From Streptomyces sp. XM4193 (GTDB lineage: Bacteria; Actinomycetota; Actinomycetes; Streptomycetales; Streptomycetaceae), in contig NZ_JALLGK010000009.1 of the NCBI RefSeq assembly GCF_023072595.1, positions 62,001-126,000 on the forward strand: a stretch of DNA of 64,000 nt, written 5' to 3'. Numbering within the stretch: the first letter of the stretch is position 1; each line of letters starts with the position of its first letter. The translations under genes and the position numbers were made by a program. The notes under the pieces are model-generated. The model did not search any database. It was given only the letters and a program-made list of their open reading frames with translations, and had not been told where the DNA came from. Shown in pieces: positions 8,418 to 17,356 of the stretch.

Positions 8418-8513
8418 ATGGTTGTCCACGACGTGAGTTCCAAGGCCCCGGGCAGCATGCTCGTCGCGCGCCTGCACGTCGACCTGTGCCGGCTCTCCAG
8501 CGCCATCTGTTGA
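8418..8513 (+). CDS. Cysteine-containing leader peptide upstream of cysO-cysM, 31 aa
   Basis: The ORF starts MVVHDVSSKAPGSM and ends LVARLHVDLCRLSSAIC directly before TGA. The RLHVDLCRxSSAxC-stop ending matches the 'putative leader peptide' class found in Streptomyces before sulfur genes. Two Cys codons, one of them last, would make ribosome movement sensitive to cysteinyl-tRNA, as proposed for actinobacterial cysteine attenuators. It lies 149 bp before cysO, and the gap can form competing hairpins. An internal ATG at 8457 would give an 18-residue version. The recognition rests on the C-terminal pattern and the context; regulation is inferred. Confidence 0.82.
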   Translation: MVVHDVSSKAPGSMLVARLHVDLCRLSSAIC

Positions 8514-8531
8514 GGTCAGTGGTCCGCCTCG

Positions 8532-8591
8532 CGGGCCCCGTGTCCGGTCGCTGAGACGAGTGCGTGCTCGGCCGCGACCGTGCGGGCCCGG
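8532..8591 (+). promoter_or_regulatory. Possible attenuator between the leader peptide and cysO
   Basis: CGGTCGC (8545-8551) pairs with GCGACCG (8574-8580), with GAG/CTC extending the stem. Alternatively two self-complementary GGGCCC blocks (8533-8538 and 8584-8589) can pair with each other around it. Mutually exclusive structures just after a Cys-rich leader suggest attenuation. Confidence 0.4.
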
Positions 8592-8662
8592 CCGCTCTTC
8601 GCGTCAACACCCTCCGTCCCAGCCGGACTTCCGGTTCCTTCCGACACCCAGGAGTGCATCCC

Positions 8663-8941
8663 ATGGCCATCGAGGTCCGTATCCCGACCATCCTCCGCAC
8701 CTACACCGATGGCCAGAAGGCGGTCGAAGGCGGCGGCTCCACCGTCGCCGAGCTCTTCAGCGACCTGGAGTCGCGGCACAGCGGCATCGAGGAGCGCCTG
8801 GTCGAGGGCGGCGAGGTGCGCCGCTTCGTCAACGTCTACCTCAACGACGAGGACGTCCGCTTCCTCGACGGCATCAACACCAAGCTGACCGACGGCGACA
8901 GCGTCACCATCCTCCCGGCGGTCGCCGGGGGCGCGCGCTGA
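8663..8941 (+). CDS. cysO: CysO, MoaD/ThiS-type sulfur carrier protein
   Basis: This 92-residue ubiquitin-like carrier starts MAIEVRIPTILRTYTDGQK and continues through RRFVNVYLNDEDVRFLDG to SVTILPAVAGGAR. As a thiocarboxylate it donates sulfur to CysM for cysteine synthesis. The start is an ATG preceded by AGGAG. Most MoaD/ThiS proteins end in GG, but this one has two residues (Ala-Arg) after the GG. It would therefore need proteolytic trimming before activation, plausibly by the neighbouring JAMM enzyme. The stop codon overlaps the start of cysM (TGATG), so the two are translationally coupled. Confidence 0.94.
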   Translation: MAIEVRIPTILRTYTDGQKAVEGGGSTVAELFSDLESRHSGIEERLVEGGEVRRFVNVYLNDEDVRFLDGINTKLTDGDSVTILPAVAGGAR

Positions 8942-9891
8942 TGCGCTACGACTCGCCGCTCGCCGCGGTGGGCGACACCCCCCTGGTGCGCCTGCCGCGG
9001 CTCTCGCCCTCCGAGGACGTACGGATCTGGGCGAAGCTGGAGGACCGCAACCCCACCGGTTCGGTCAAGGACCGCCCGGCGCTCCACATGATCGAGGAGG
9101 CGGAGAAGGCCGGCAGGCTCACCCCCGGCTGCACGATCCTGGAGCCCACCAGCGGCAACACCGGCATCTCGCTGGCGATGGCGGCCCGGCTCAAGGGCTA
9201 CCGCATCGTCTGCGTGATGCCGGAGAACACCAGCCAGGAGCGGCGCCAGCTGCTGGCCATGTGGGGCGCGGAGATCATCGCCTCGCCCGCGGCCGGCGGC
9301 TCCAACACCGCGGTGCGGGTGGCCAAGGAGCTCGCCGCCGAGCACCCGGACTGGGTGATGCTCTACCAGTACGGCAACCCGGCCAACGCCGGCGCGCACT
9401 ACGCGGGGACCGGCCCGGAGCTGCTCGCCGACCTCCCGTCGATCACCCACTTCGTGGCCGGCCTCGGCACCACGGGCACCCTCATGGGCGCGGGCCGCTA
9501 TCTGCGCGAGCAGCGCCCCGACATCCGGATCGTCGCCGCCGAGCCCCGCTACGACGATCTGGTCTACGGGCTGCGCAACCTCGACGAGGGGTTCGTCCCC
9601 GAGCTGTACGACGAGTCCGTGCTCACCTCGCGCTTCTCGGTCGGCTCCGCCGACGCGGTGCGCCGCACCCGGGAGCTGCTCTCCGAGGAGGGCATCTTCG
9701 CCGGAGTCTCGACCGGCGCGGCACTGCACGCGGCGATCGGAGTGGGCCGCAAGGCGCTCGCCGCCGGGCAGGAGGCGGACATCGCCTTCCTGGTCGCCGA
9801 CGCGGGGTGGAAGTACCTCTCGACCGGCATCTACACCGCCGAGTCGACCGAGGCCGCGGTCGAACTGCTCCAGGGCCAGCTCTGGGCCTGA
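8941..9891 (+). CDS. cysM: O-phosphoserine/CysO-dependent cysteine synthase
   Basis: This 316-residue PLP enzyme of the cysteine synthase fold has the Schiff-base Lys in NPTGSVKDRPA, the substrate loop EPTSGNTGIS, the phosphate-binding glycine loop AGLGTTGTLMG and the C-terminal STGIYTAESTEAAVE. In mycobacteria the CysO-linked CysM uses O-phospho-L-serine with CysO-thiocarboxylate, and gene pairing supports that here. The start overlaps cysO. The last codons, QLWA-stop, lie inside a 25-bp tandem repeat that continues past the gene, so recent repeat expansion has touched its 3' end without altering the frame. Confidence 0.94.
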   Translation: MRYDSPLAAVGDTPLVRLPRLSPSEDVRIWAKLEDRNPTGSVKDRPALHMIEEAEKAGRLTPGCTILEPTSGNTGISLAMAARLKGYRIVCVMPENTSQERRQLLAMWGAEIIASPAAGGSNTAVRVAKELAAEHPDWVMLYQYGNPANAGAHYAGTGPELLADLPSITHFVAGLGTTGTLMGAGRYLREQRPDIRIVAAEPRYDDLVYGLRNLDEGFVPELYDESVLTSRFSVGSADAVRRTRELLSEEGIFAGVSTGAALHAAIGVGRKALAAGQEADIAFLVADAGWKYLSTGIYTAESTEAAVELLQGQLWA

Positions 9892-9952
9892 TCTTGAGGG
9901 GCAGCTCTGGGCCTGATCGCGAGGGGCGGCTCTGGGCCTGATCGCGCGGGCC
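9878..9952. repeat. Three tandem 25-bp repeats spanning the 3' end of cysM
   Basis: Units beginning AGCTCTGGGCCTGATC start at 9878, 9903 and 9928 (the third has GGC for AGC). The first unit carries the cysM stop codon. The rest of the gene-free stretch 9892-10308 is very GC-rich, with further GCGAGGGGCCCG-like fragments and no gene that I can support. Confidence 0.85.
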
Positions 9953-10308
9953 CGACCGCGAGGGGCCCGCGGCGAGGGGCCGGCCGCGCAGTCCGGAGTC
10001 GGCTCCGCGGCTGAGCCCGGCGGCGCCGGTCGCCCGAGAGCCCGCGGCCGGGCGGCGAGCGGAGGGGCGGCTCCGGGCGAGGGTCGGATCGACCCGTACC
10101 GACGGTGTTTCCGTCCAGGGCTGCGGTGATCTCCGTCACCCTCACCGGCCGGCGTGCGAGTGGTCCGCACCACCGAACCGGGCCCCGGCGGTACCCCGCA
10201 CTGGTGATTCCGCCCACACCCCAGTCGGCGGAGCAGCCTCGCAGGCCGGTGGCCCTTACCCTCAGGAAACCCCTCTTCCTGCCGGGCCGCACGGAGGTTC
10301 CCACCCCT

Positions 10309-11064
10309 ATGAAGCTCACTGTCGTCGGCTGCTCGGGCTCGTTCCCGTCCCAGGACTCGGCCTGTTCGAGCTATCTCGTCGAGGCGGACGGCTACCGGCT
10401 GCTGCTGGACATGGGAAACGGTGCGCTCGGTGAACTCCAGCGCCACTGCGGCCTCTACGACCTCGACGCCATCGTGCTCAGCCACCTCCACGCGGACCAC
10501 TGCATCGACATGTGCGGCTACTTCGTCGCCCGTTACTACCGTTTCGAGGGCGGGCGGCCCGCCTCCATCCCCGTGTACGGGCCGGAGGGCACCGAGCGGC
10601 GGCTGACGACGGCGTACGCGGACACCCCGAGCGAGAAGTCGATGAGCGAGGTCTTCGACTTCCACACCCTGCACGGGGGCGGGGAGTTCACCGCCGGACC
10701 GCTGAACGTGCGGGTGGAGCAGGTCTCCCACCCCGTCGAGGCGTACGGCTTCCGGATCGAGCACGAGGGTTCGGTGCTGACGTACTCCGGTGACACCGGC
10801 GAGTGCGAGGAACTGGGCTCGCTCGCCGAGAACGCCGATCTCTTCCTGTGCGAGGCGTCGTTCACCCACGGCAAGGAGGACATCCCCGGTCTGCATCTGA
10901 ACGGCCTTCAGGCGGGGGCGTACGCGCAGGCGGCCGGCGTCCGCAGACTGGTGCTGACCCATGTGCCGCCGTGGACCGACGCCCGCGCCAATCTGCGCGA
11001 CGCCCGCTCCGCGTACTCCGGCCCGGTCGAACTCGCCCGCCCCGGCGCGGTGTACGAGATCTGA
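10309..11064 (+). CDS. MBL-fold metallo-hydrolase (RNase Z-like)
   Basis: This 251-residue protein begins MKLTVVGCSGSFPSQDSACSSYLVE, typical of tRNase Z/ElaC-like beta-lactamase-fold hydrolases. It has the metal motif SHLHADHCIDM (HxHxDH), a further TYSGDTGECEEL with the bridging Asp, CEASF, and the terminal VLTHVPPW with a His ligand. It lacks the long exosite arm of true tRNase Z, so the substrate (RNA, cyclic nucleotide or small ester) cannot be stated. The start is an ATG behind GGAGG. It is conserved next to cysM in Streptomyces chromosomes, to my knowledge. Confidence 0.88.
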   Translation: MKLTVVGCSGSFPSQDSACSSYLVEADGYRLLLDMGNGALGELQRHCGLYDLDAIVLSHLHADHCIDMCGYFVARYYRFEGGRPASIPVYGPEGTERRLTTAYADTPSEKSMSEVFDFHTLHGGGEFTAGPLNVRVEQVSHPVEAYGFRIEHEGSVLTYSGDTGECEELGSLAENADLFLCEASFTHGKEDIPGLHLNGLQAGAYAQAAGVRRLVLTHVPPWTDARANLRDARSAYSGPVELARPGAVYEI

Positions 11065-11228
11065 GCCCGCCCGGCACCCCGGCAGGCGACCACCGCACGC
11101 TCGTACCGCCTTCGTGCCTCGCCCGTGCGCGCGCCCGTACCGGTGCCGACCCGTACCGGTGCCGGCCCCCGTACTTCCGGTGCCGCCCGTACGGGTCTTC
11201 GAACCGGCCGCTCTGCCAGACTGCGTGA

Positions 11229-11765
11229 GTGATCGTCAGAACCGCGCGCGAGCAGGATTTTCCCGGTTTCCTCGACCTGGCGGCCGGGGTCGAGCAGTGG
11301 TTCGGTCCGATGGTCGGCGAGCCGGGTTTCCACCGGGCGGTCCGCGCCCATGTCGAGCTGGGCACGGCGTTGGTCGCTGTCGCCGACCACGCCCCGTCCT
11401 CCCCGCTGCTCGGGGGGCTGCTCTTCGGCGTCGAGCCGCCAACTCTGCGGCTGCACTGGCTGGTTGTGAGCGGAGCCGCACGCGGCAGGGGTGTCGGCCG
11501 CGCGCTGGTCGACGGAGCGACGAACCGCCTGCACCGCGTCCTCGGCCCCGGACCGGCCCCCGACGCGGCTTCCGCGGTTGTCGAGGTGGTGACTTTCAGG
11601 GCCGACCACCCGGGGGCGGCGGACAGCGGTGCGCGGGTCTTCTACGAGCGTCTGGGATTCGTCCCGGAGGAAGCCGCCGAACCGGGCCCCGAGGGCGGTC
11701 CGCGCCAGGTCTACCGCCGGGTCTGCCGCCGGGGTCCCGACAGCGCGGCGCCCGGGGGCCGTTGA
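11229..11765 (+). CDS. GNAT family N-acetyltransferase
   Basis: This 178-residue protein starts at GTG (VIVRTAREQDFPGFLDLA). The acetyl-CoA motif A is visible as HWLVVSGAARGRGVGRALVDGA, followed by the motif B-like DSGARVFYERLGFVPEE, typical of GNAT enzymes. The acceptor is unknown. The final 25 residues are Arg/Pro/Gly-rich and probably disordered. No ribosome site is obvious, so a leaderless transcript is possible. It converges with nagE. Confidence 0.85.
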   Translation: MIVRTAREQDFPGFLDLAAGVEQWFGPMVGEPGFHRAVRAHVELGTALVAVADHAPSSPLLGGLLFGVEPPTLRLHWLVVSGAARGRGVGRALVDGATNRLHRVLGPGPAPDAASAVVEVVTFRADHPGAADSGARVFYERLGFVPEEAAEPGPEGGPRQVYRRVCRRGPDSAAPGGR

Positions 11766-11818
11766 CCTCCCGGGCGCCGATCGTGCCGCACGGCGGCGGC
11801 AGAAGTGCTGCTGGAGTG

Positions 11819-13087
<1,269 letters not shown>

Positions 13088-13156
13088 CTGGTTCCTCCGC
13101 GAGCCGGTGGCCGGGGTGCCGCCGGACTGTCGACGGGTGGGCTTCCGGGATGTTCT

Positions 13157-13172
13157 ATTGGTCTAAACCACT
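13157..13172. promoter_or_regulatory. DasR-responsive element (dre) upstream of nagE
   Basis: ATTGGTCTAAACCACT matches the dre consensus ACTGGTCTAGACCACT at 14 of 16 positions. It lies in the 359-bp divergent region 13088-13446, 70 bp upstream of nagE. DasR binds such sites as a GlcNAc-phosphate-sensitive repressor. Confidence 0.88.
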
Positions 13173-13312
13173 CGGTGCAGGCAGTTGTAGCACGAACGCC
13201 GGGGGAATCGGAATGATTCGTTCCCCTTCTGTGATGGACCGTTTCGCGGCGCCCGGGCCGAACGGTGCTCCGCCCCCGGCTCGCCGAACCGCGCCGGGGG
13301 CGGCGGGGCTAC

Positions 13313-13328
13313 GCTGGTGTAGACCACT
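13313..13328. promoter_or_regulatory. Second dre-like site, upstream of nagF
   Basis: GCTGGTGTAGACCACT matches the dre consensus at 14 of 16 positions. It lies 118 bp upstream of the nagF start, so each of the two divergent genes has its own site. Confidence 0.85.
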
Positions 13329-13446
13329 GATCCGTCACCACGCGTCGCCCTCGTCGCCGCCGCGGGGCTCGGGAGCCGGCCGACAGGCCCGACCGGGCCG
13401 GTCCGTGCGGCGGGCGAGAACCGACGGCAGAACACAGGAGAGAGAC

Positions 13447-13680
13447 ATGGCCACCAAGGCTGAGAAGATCGTCGCCGGGCTGGGCGGCATCGACAACATC
13501 GTCGAGGTCGAGGGGTGCATCACCCGTCTGCGCACCGAGGTCGAGGACGCGGGCCGGGTCGACGAGAACGCCTTGAAGGCCGCCGGAGCCCACGGCGTGG
13601 TGAAGATGGGCACCGCCGTCCAGGTCGTCATCGGCACCGACGCCGACCCCATCGCCTCCGAGATCGAAGACCTCATGTGA
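13447..13680 (+). CDS. nagF: PTS N-acetylglucosamine EIIB component
   Basis: This 77-residue EIIB domain starts MATKAEKIVAGLGGIDNIVEVEGCITRLRTEVED. The phosphorylated Cys is in the VEGCITRLR signature, and the conserved VVKMGTAVQVVIG follows. It relays phosphate from EIIA(Crr) to GlcNAc during transport by the EIIC encoded divergently at 11819-13087. The ATG has GGAGAGAG just upstream. It is a free-standing EIIB rather than a fused EIICB, which is the usual Streptomyces arrangement. Confidence 0.94.
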   Translation: MATKAEKIVAGLGGIDNIVEVEGCITRLRTEVEDAGRVDENALKAAGAHGVVKMGTAVQVVIGTDADPIASEIEDLM

Positions 13681-13834
13681 CGCCGCCACCGGCGCCCCGC
13701 GGCGCGACGGAGCCCCCGCCGCGTGCGCCGGCGCGTCGGACCGTCCGCGGGAGCGCCGAGTGGGTGGCCGAAAGCGGAGGTGCGGGGGAGGGCCCGCGGC
13801 CGGTGACCCCGGCGCGGACCACTACCCTCGCTCC

Positions 13835-14560
13835 ATGTCACGAATCGACGGCCGCACAGCCGACCAGCTCCGCCCACTGACGATCGAGCGCGGCTGGAGC
13901 AAGCACGCCGAGGGATCGGTGCTGGTCTCCTTCGGCGACACCAAGGTCCTCTGCACGGCCAGCTTCACCGAGGGCGTGCCGCGCTGGCGCCGGGGCAGCG
14001 GCAAGGGCTGGGTCACCGCCGAGTACTCCATGCTGCCGCGCTCCACCAACACCCGCGGCGACCGCGAGTCCGTACGCGGCAAGATCGGCGGACGCACCCA
14101 CGAGATCTCCCGGCTCATCGGCCGCTCGCTGCGTTCGGTCGTGGACACCAAGGCGCTCGGCGAGAACACCATCGTGCTCGACTGCGACGTCCTCCAGGCC
14201 GACGGCGGCACCCGTACGGCGGCCATCACCGGCGCGTACGTCGCGCTCGCGGACGCGGTCGCCTGGGGCCAGGAGCGGAAGCTGATCAAGGCTTCGGCCA
14301 AGCCGCTGTCCGGCAGCGTCGCGGCGGTCAGCGTCGGCATCGTCAAGGGTGAGCCGCTGCTCGACCTCTGCTACGAGGAGGACGTCGTCGCCGAGACCGA
14401 CATGAACGTCGTCTGCACCGGCGACGGCCGTTTCGTCGAGGTGCAGGGCACCGCCGAGGGCGAGCCGTTCGACCGCGACGAGCTGAACGCGCTGCTCGAC
14501 CTCGCGGTCGCCGGCTGCCGCGACCTCGAACAGGGCCAGCGCGAGGCCCTCGGCCGCTGA
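13835..14560 (+). CDS. rph: Ribonuclease PH
   Basis: This 241-residue phosphorolytic 3'-5' exoribonuclease matures tRNA 3' ends. It starts MSRIDGRTADQLRPLTIERG. Family motifs are GSVLVSFGDTKVLCTA, the RNA-binding stretch RSTNTRGDRESVRGKIGGRTHEISRLIGRSLR, the phosphate-site CDVLQADGGTRTAAITGAYVAL and the C-terminal GRFVEVQGTAEGEPF. Length and motifs are complete. It is followed 195 bp later by rdgB on the same strand, an association seen in many bacteria. Confidence 0.96.
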   Translation: MSRIDGRTADQLRPLTIERGWSKHAEGSVLVSFGDTKVLCTASFTEGVPRWRRGSGKGWVTAEYSMLPRSTNTRGDRESVRGKIGGRTHEISRLIGRSLRSVVDTKALGENTIVLDCDVLQADGGTRTAAITGAYVALADAVAWGQERKLIKASAKPLSGSVAAVSVGIVKGEPLLDLCYEEDVVAETDMNVVCTGDGRFVEVQGTAEGEPFDRDELNALLDLAVAGCRDLEQGQREALGR

Positions 14561-14755
14561 GTCGCCCGGCGGGCCGTACGGAGTTCCGCCGTGCGGCCCG
14601 CCGGCCCTCGCCGCGCGCCACGGCGCGGCGCGAGCACGCCACGTCGCGTACCCAGCGCCCCGTGCCCCGTGCGCCGCCAAGCCGTGTGCCCCGGAGTCGC
14701 GTCGACGGCGACCCTCGCGCACGGGGCGTCGCGGGCGTCGTCGATAATCGCCGAC

Positions 14756-15358
14756 ATGCAGCGCCTCGTACTCGCCACCCGCAACGCCCACAAGGTCACC
14801 GAACTCCAGGCGATCCTCCACGACGCCGGTCTCCGGCTGGAGTTGGTCGGAGCCGACCAGTATCCGCACGTGCCGGACGTCCGCGAGACCGGTGTGACTT
14901 TCGCGGCCAACGCCCTGCTCAAGGCGCACGCCCTCGCCGAGGCCACCGGTCTGCCCGCGGTCGCCGACGACTCCGGGCTGTGCGTGGACGTGCTGGGCGG
15001 CGCGCCCGGCATCTTCTCCGCCCGCTGGGCGGGGCGCCACGGCGAGGACCGGGCCAATCTGGAGCTGCTGCTGGCCCAGCTCGCGGACATCGGTGATGAG
15101 CACCGCGGCGCCCACTTCGCCTGCGCCGCCGCGCTCGCCCTGCCCGACGGCACCGAACGCGTCGTCGAGGGACGGCTGCGCGGCACGCTGCGGCACAGCC
15201 CGGCGGGCGCGGGCGGGTTCGGCTACGACCCGATCCTCCAGCCGGACGGAGAGACCCGTACCTGCGCCGAGCTGTCCGCCGCGGAGAAGAACGCGATCAG
15301 CCACCGGGGCGTGGCGTTCCGCGGCCTCGTCCCGCAGGTGCGCGAACTGCTGGGCTGA
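14756..15358 (+). CDS. rdgB: RdgB/HAM1 XTP/dITP pyrophosphatase
   Basis: This 200-residue house-cleaning enzyme hydrolyses dITP, XTP and dXTP to monophosphates. It starts MQRLVLATRNAHKVTELQAIL, which contains the T/SxNxxK triphosphate-binding motif. VADDSGLCVDVLGGAPGIFSARW holds the catalytic acidic residues, followed by GFGYDPILQPDGETRTCAELS and KNAISHRGVAFR. The ATG is the only start giving the normal family length. It converges with tRNA-Leu across a strong terminator. Confidence 0.96.
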   Translation: MQRLVLATRNAHKVTELQAILHDAGLRLELVGADQYPHVPDVRETGVTFAANALLKAHALAEATGLPAVADDSGLCVDVLGGAPGIFSARWAGRHGEDRANLELLLAQLADIGDEHRGAHFACAAALALPDGTERVVEGRLRGTLRHSPAGAGGFGYDPILQPDGETRTCAELSAAEKNAISHRGVAFRGLVPQVRELLG

Positions 15359-15430
15359 ACTCCCGTGCCGAACGCCCCGGACCCGAACACCGCGCCGGTG
15401 CACCTCGCCCGCACCGCGCCCGCAGACGGC

Positions 15431-15469
15431 GAAGAGCCGCCCCCGACGGATGCGCGGGGGCGGCTCTTC
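15431..15469. terminator. Bidirectional terminator between rdgB and tRNA-Leu
   Basis: A perfect 15-bp stem (GAAGAGCCGCCCCCG and its complement) encloses a 9-nt loop. It lies 73 bp past rdgB and 9 bp past the 3' end of the tRNA gene, so it can serve both convergent transcripts. Confidence 0.85.
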
Positions 15470-15477
15470 GTACGGCG

Positions 15478-15561
15478 TGCGGCCGGCGGGACTCGAACCC
15501 GCACGGGTGTGAACCCACTGGGACCTAAACCCAGCATGACTGCCAGTTCCATCACGGCCGC
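15478..15561 (-). tRNA. tRNA-Leu (anticodon UAG)
   Basis: The minus strand reads GCGGCCG at the 5' end, complementary to CGGCCGC at the 3' end followed by discriminator A. The anticodon arm is CTGGG-TTTAGGT-CCCAG, giving anticodon TAG for CUA codons. A long variable arm and GGGTTCGAGTCCC T arm make it a class II tRNA of 84 nt. CCA is not encoded. Confidence 0.95.
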
Positions 15562-15731
15562 CGGCTGGCAGCCATCGTAGCGGGAGGGGTGTGGGGCGGT
15601 CACAAGGGCCGGTCCGCGGCCCATGTCGCGCGTCGCCGCCCCGGTCCGGCGCCGGCCGTCGCGGTCTCCGCGGGCGTACGGGCCCGGCGCACGTGACCCG
15701 AACGGCGGTGCTGGGCCCGGCGGTTCGCGGC

Positions 15732-16208
15732 TCAGGCGCCGTCGATCTTCAGATCGCGCAGCAGCTTGGCCACATGGCCGGTCGCCTTGACGTTGTACAG
15801 GGCGCGTTCGACCCGGCCCTCCTCGTCGACCACGACCGTCGAGCGGATCACTCCGGTCACGACCTTGCCGTAGAGCTTCTTCTCGCCGAAGGCGCCGTAC
15901 GCCTCCAGCACCTTCTTCTCCGGGTCGCCGACCAGCGTCACGCCCAGCTGCTCCTGCTCCCGGAACTTCGCCAGCTTCTCCGGCTTGTCGGGGGAGACGC
16001 CGATGACGTCGTAGCCCGCGCCGGCCAGCAGCTGGAGGTTGTCGGTGAAGTCGCACGCCTGCTTGGTGCAACCCGGCGTGAGAGCGGCGGGGTAGAAGTA
16101 GACGATGACCTTGCGGCCCGCGTGGTCCGCCAGGGACACCTGTTTGCCGTCGGCGTCCGGCAGTGTGAAGGCCGGTGCCGGGTCGCCGGGCTGAAGTCGT
16201 TCGCTCAT
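15732..16208 (-). CDS. bcp: Thioredoxin-dependent thiol peroxidase (Bcp-type peroxiredoxin)
   Basis: This 158-residue peroxiredoxin starts MSERLQPGDPAPAFTLPDADG behind GAGGAG. The peroxidatic Cys is in PAALTPGCTKQACDFTD, and the second Cys five residues later (KQAC) marks an atypical 2-Cys Bcp. The conserved VIGVSPDKPEKLAKF and GVIRSTVVVDEEG complete the fold. It reduces hydrogen and organic peroxides using thioredoxin. It is transcribed divergently from the DUF3618 gene. Confidence 0.94.
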   Translation of the reverse strand: MSERLQPGDPAPAFTLPDADGKQVSLADHAGRKVIVYFYPAALTPGCTKQACDFTDNLQLLAGAGYDVIGVSPDKPEKLAKFREQEQLGVTLVGDPEKKVLEAYGAFGEKKLYGKVVTGVIRSTVVVDEEGRVERALYNVKATGHVAKLLRDLKIDGA

Positions 16209-16358
16209 CGGTACTCCTCGTAGGCGGTTCTGCGACGTCGAGCCTAACGAGTCGACCGGGCCCGCCGGCGACCGGCGAACAGGGGGAGTGGTGGAACGCG
16301 TGGGACAGTGAGCTGACACACTGTTCAGCAGCGATGACGAGACAACGGAGGTAGCGCG

Positions 16359-16676
16359 GTGGCTCAAGCGAAGGCACCCGGCGACATCGAGGCGCAGATC
16401 GCCCGCAGCCGGCAGCGGCTGGCAGTGACGCTGGACGAGATCGCCGTACGTGTGCACCCCTCGACGATCCTCGGCGACGTCAAGGACCGGGTTTCCGACT
16501 CCGTGGACCGTACGGTCGGCCAGGCGTGCGTACGCGTCAACGGCCTGGTGGACCGCGCCCGTTCGCAGGTCGTCGCCCCCGACGGCTCGCCCCGCATGGA
16601 GCGGATCGTGCCGGCCGCGGTGGTGACGGTGGCGGTGGTCGGCGCCGTGGTGGTGTCTCGCCGAAAGCGCCGCTGA
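16359..16676 (+). CDS. DUF3618 family membrane-anchored protein
   Basis: This 105-residue protein starts at GTG (VAQAKAPGDIEAQIARSRQRLAVTLDEIAVRV), the characteristic DUF3618 helix (IExxIxxxRxxLaxTldeL). A flexible middle follows, then a single C-terminal transmembrane helix (IVPAAVVTVAVVGAVVV) and a basic tail RRKRR. It is probably a small tail-anchored inner-membrane protein. GGAGG precedes the start. Its function is unknown; it lies between bcp and a GroES-like gene as in other streptomycetes. Confidence 0.88.
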   Translation: MAQAKAPGDIEAQIARSRQRLAVTLDEIAVRVHPSTILGDVKDRVSDSVDRTVGQACVRVNGLVDRARSQVVAPDGSPRMERIVPAAVVTVAVVGAVVVSRRKRR

Positions 16677-16698
16677 GGGCCTGCGGTACGGTCCTGGC

Positions 16699-17043
16699 GT
16701 GACCTCGCAACCGCCCCATCACGACAAACTGCCCATCCGGATGCTGCACGACCGCGTGCTCGTGCGCACCGACACCGCGGAGGGCGAGCGCCGCTCGACC
16801 GGCGGCATCGTCATCCCCGCCACGGCCGCGGTCGGCCGCAGGCTGGCCTGGGCCGAGGTGGTGGCGGTCGGGCAGAACGTGCGCACCGTCGAGCCGGGCG
16901 ACCGGGTGCTGTACGACCCCGAGGACCGGGCCGAGGTCGAAGTGCGCGGCGTGGCCTATGTGTTGATGCGCGAGCGCGATCTGCACGCGGTGGCCGCCGA
17001 GCGGCTGGAGGGCTCGGAGGACTCCACCGGGCTCTACCTCTGA
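16699..17043 (+). CDS. GroES-family (Cpn10-like) protein
   Basis: This 114-residue protein starts at GTG and has the GroES-fold beta-barrel pattern LPIRMLHDRVLVRTD, STGGIVIPATA, RLAWAEVVAVGQNVRTVEPGDRVLYDPED and VAYVLMRERDLHAV. The mobile loop (EGERRSTGGIVIP) is like that of GroES. No groEL gene adjoins it, so it is a second, stand-alone Cpn10 paralogue and not the main GroES. Whether it caps GroEL is not known. It follows the DUF3618 gene by 22 bp and may be cotranscribed. Confidence 0.88.
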   Translation: MTSQPPHHDKLPIRMLHDRVLVRTDTAEGERRSTGGIVIPATAAVGRRLAWAEVVAVGQNVRTVEPGDRVLYDPEDRAEVEVRGVAYVLMRERDLHAVAAERLEGSEDSTGLYL

Positions 17044-17171
17044 CCCGCCCCTTCCCCCGCGCCTGATCGCGCCCTTTTTCCCGCGCCCCTTTCCTCGCCG
17101 ACGACCGCGCTCCCGGCCGACGCGCAGGTGTGCGCGGTGCCGGTGAACACGCGTTGCTCCCCCTGCTCAAA

Positions 17172-17213
17172 CGGTGGAGGGCCGACGGTCCGTGAACCGT
17201 CGGCCCTCCACCG
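17172..17213. terminator. Bidirectional terminator between the GroES-like gene and the PBP gene
   Basis: A perfect 18-bp stem (CGGTGGAGGGCCGACGGT and its complement) has a 6-nt loop. It lies in the 313-bp gene-free stretch 17044-17356 between convergent genes; nothing else is visible there. Confidence 0.85.
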
Positions 17214-17356
17214 CTGCGTCTCTCCCTCTGCCGCGCCGCGGCCGTGCTCCCGACCGGCCCTCCGGCGCCGCGCCGGCGGCCGGGCCGCTTTCGGCCGTGC
17301 GCCCTCCGCGGCGACCGGCGCGCGGGGCGGTGTGCGAACACCGCGGCCGAGTGCGT

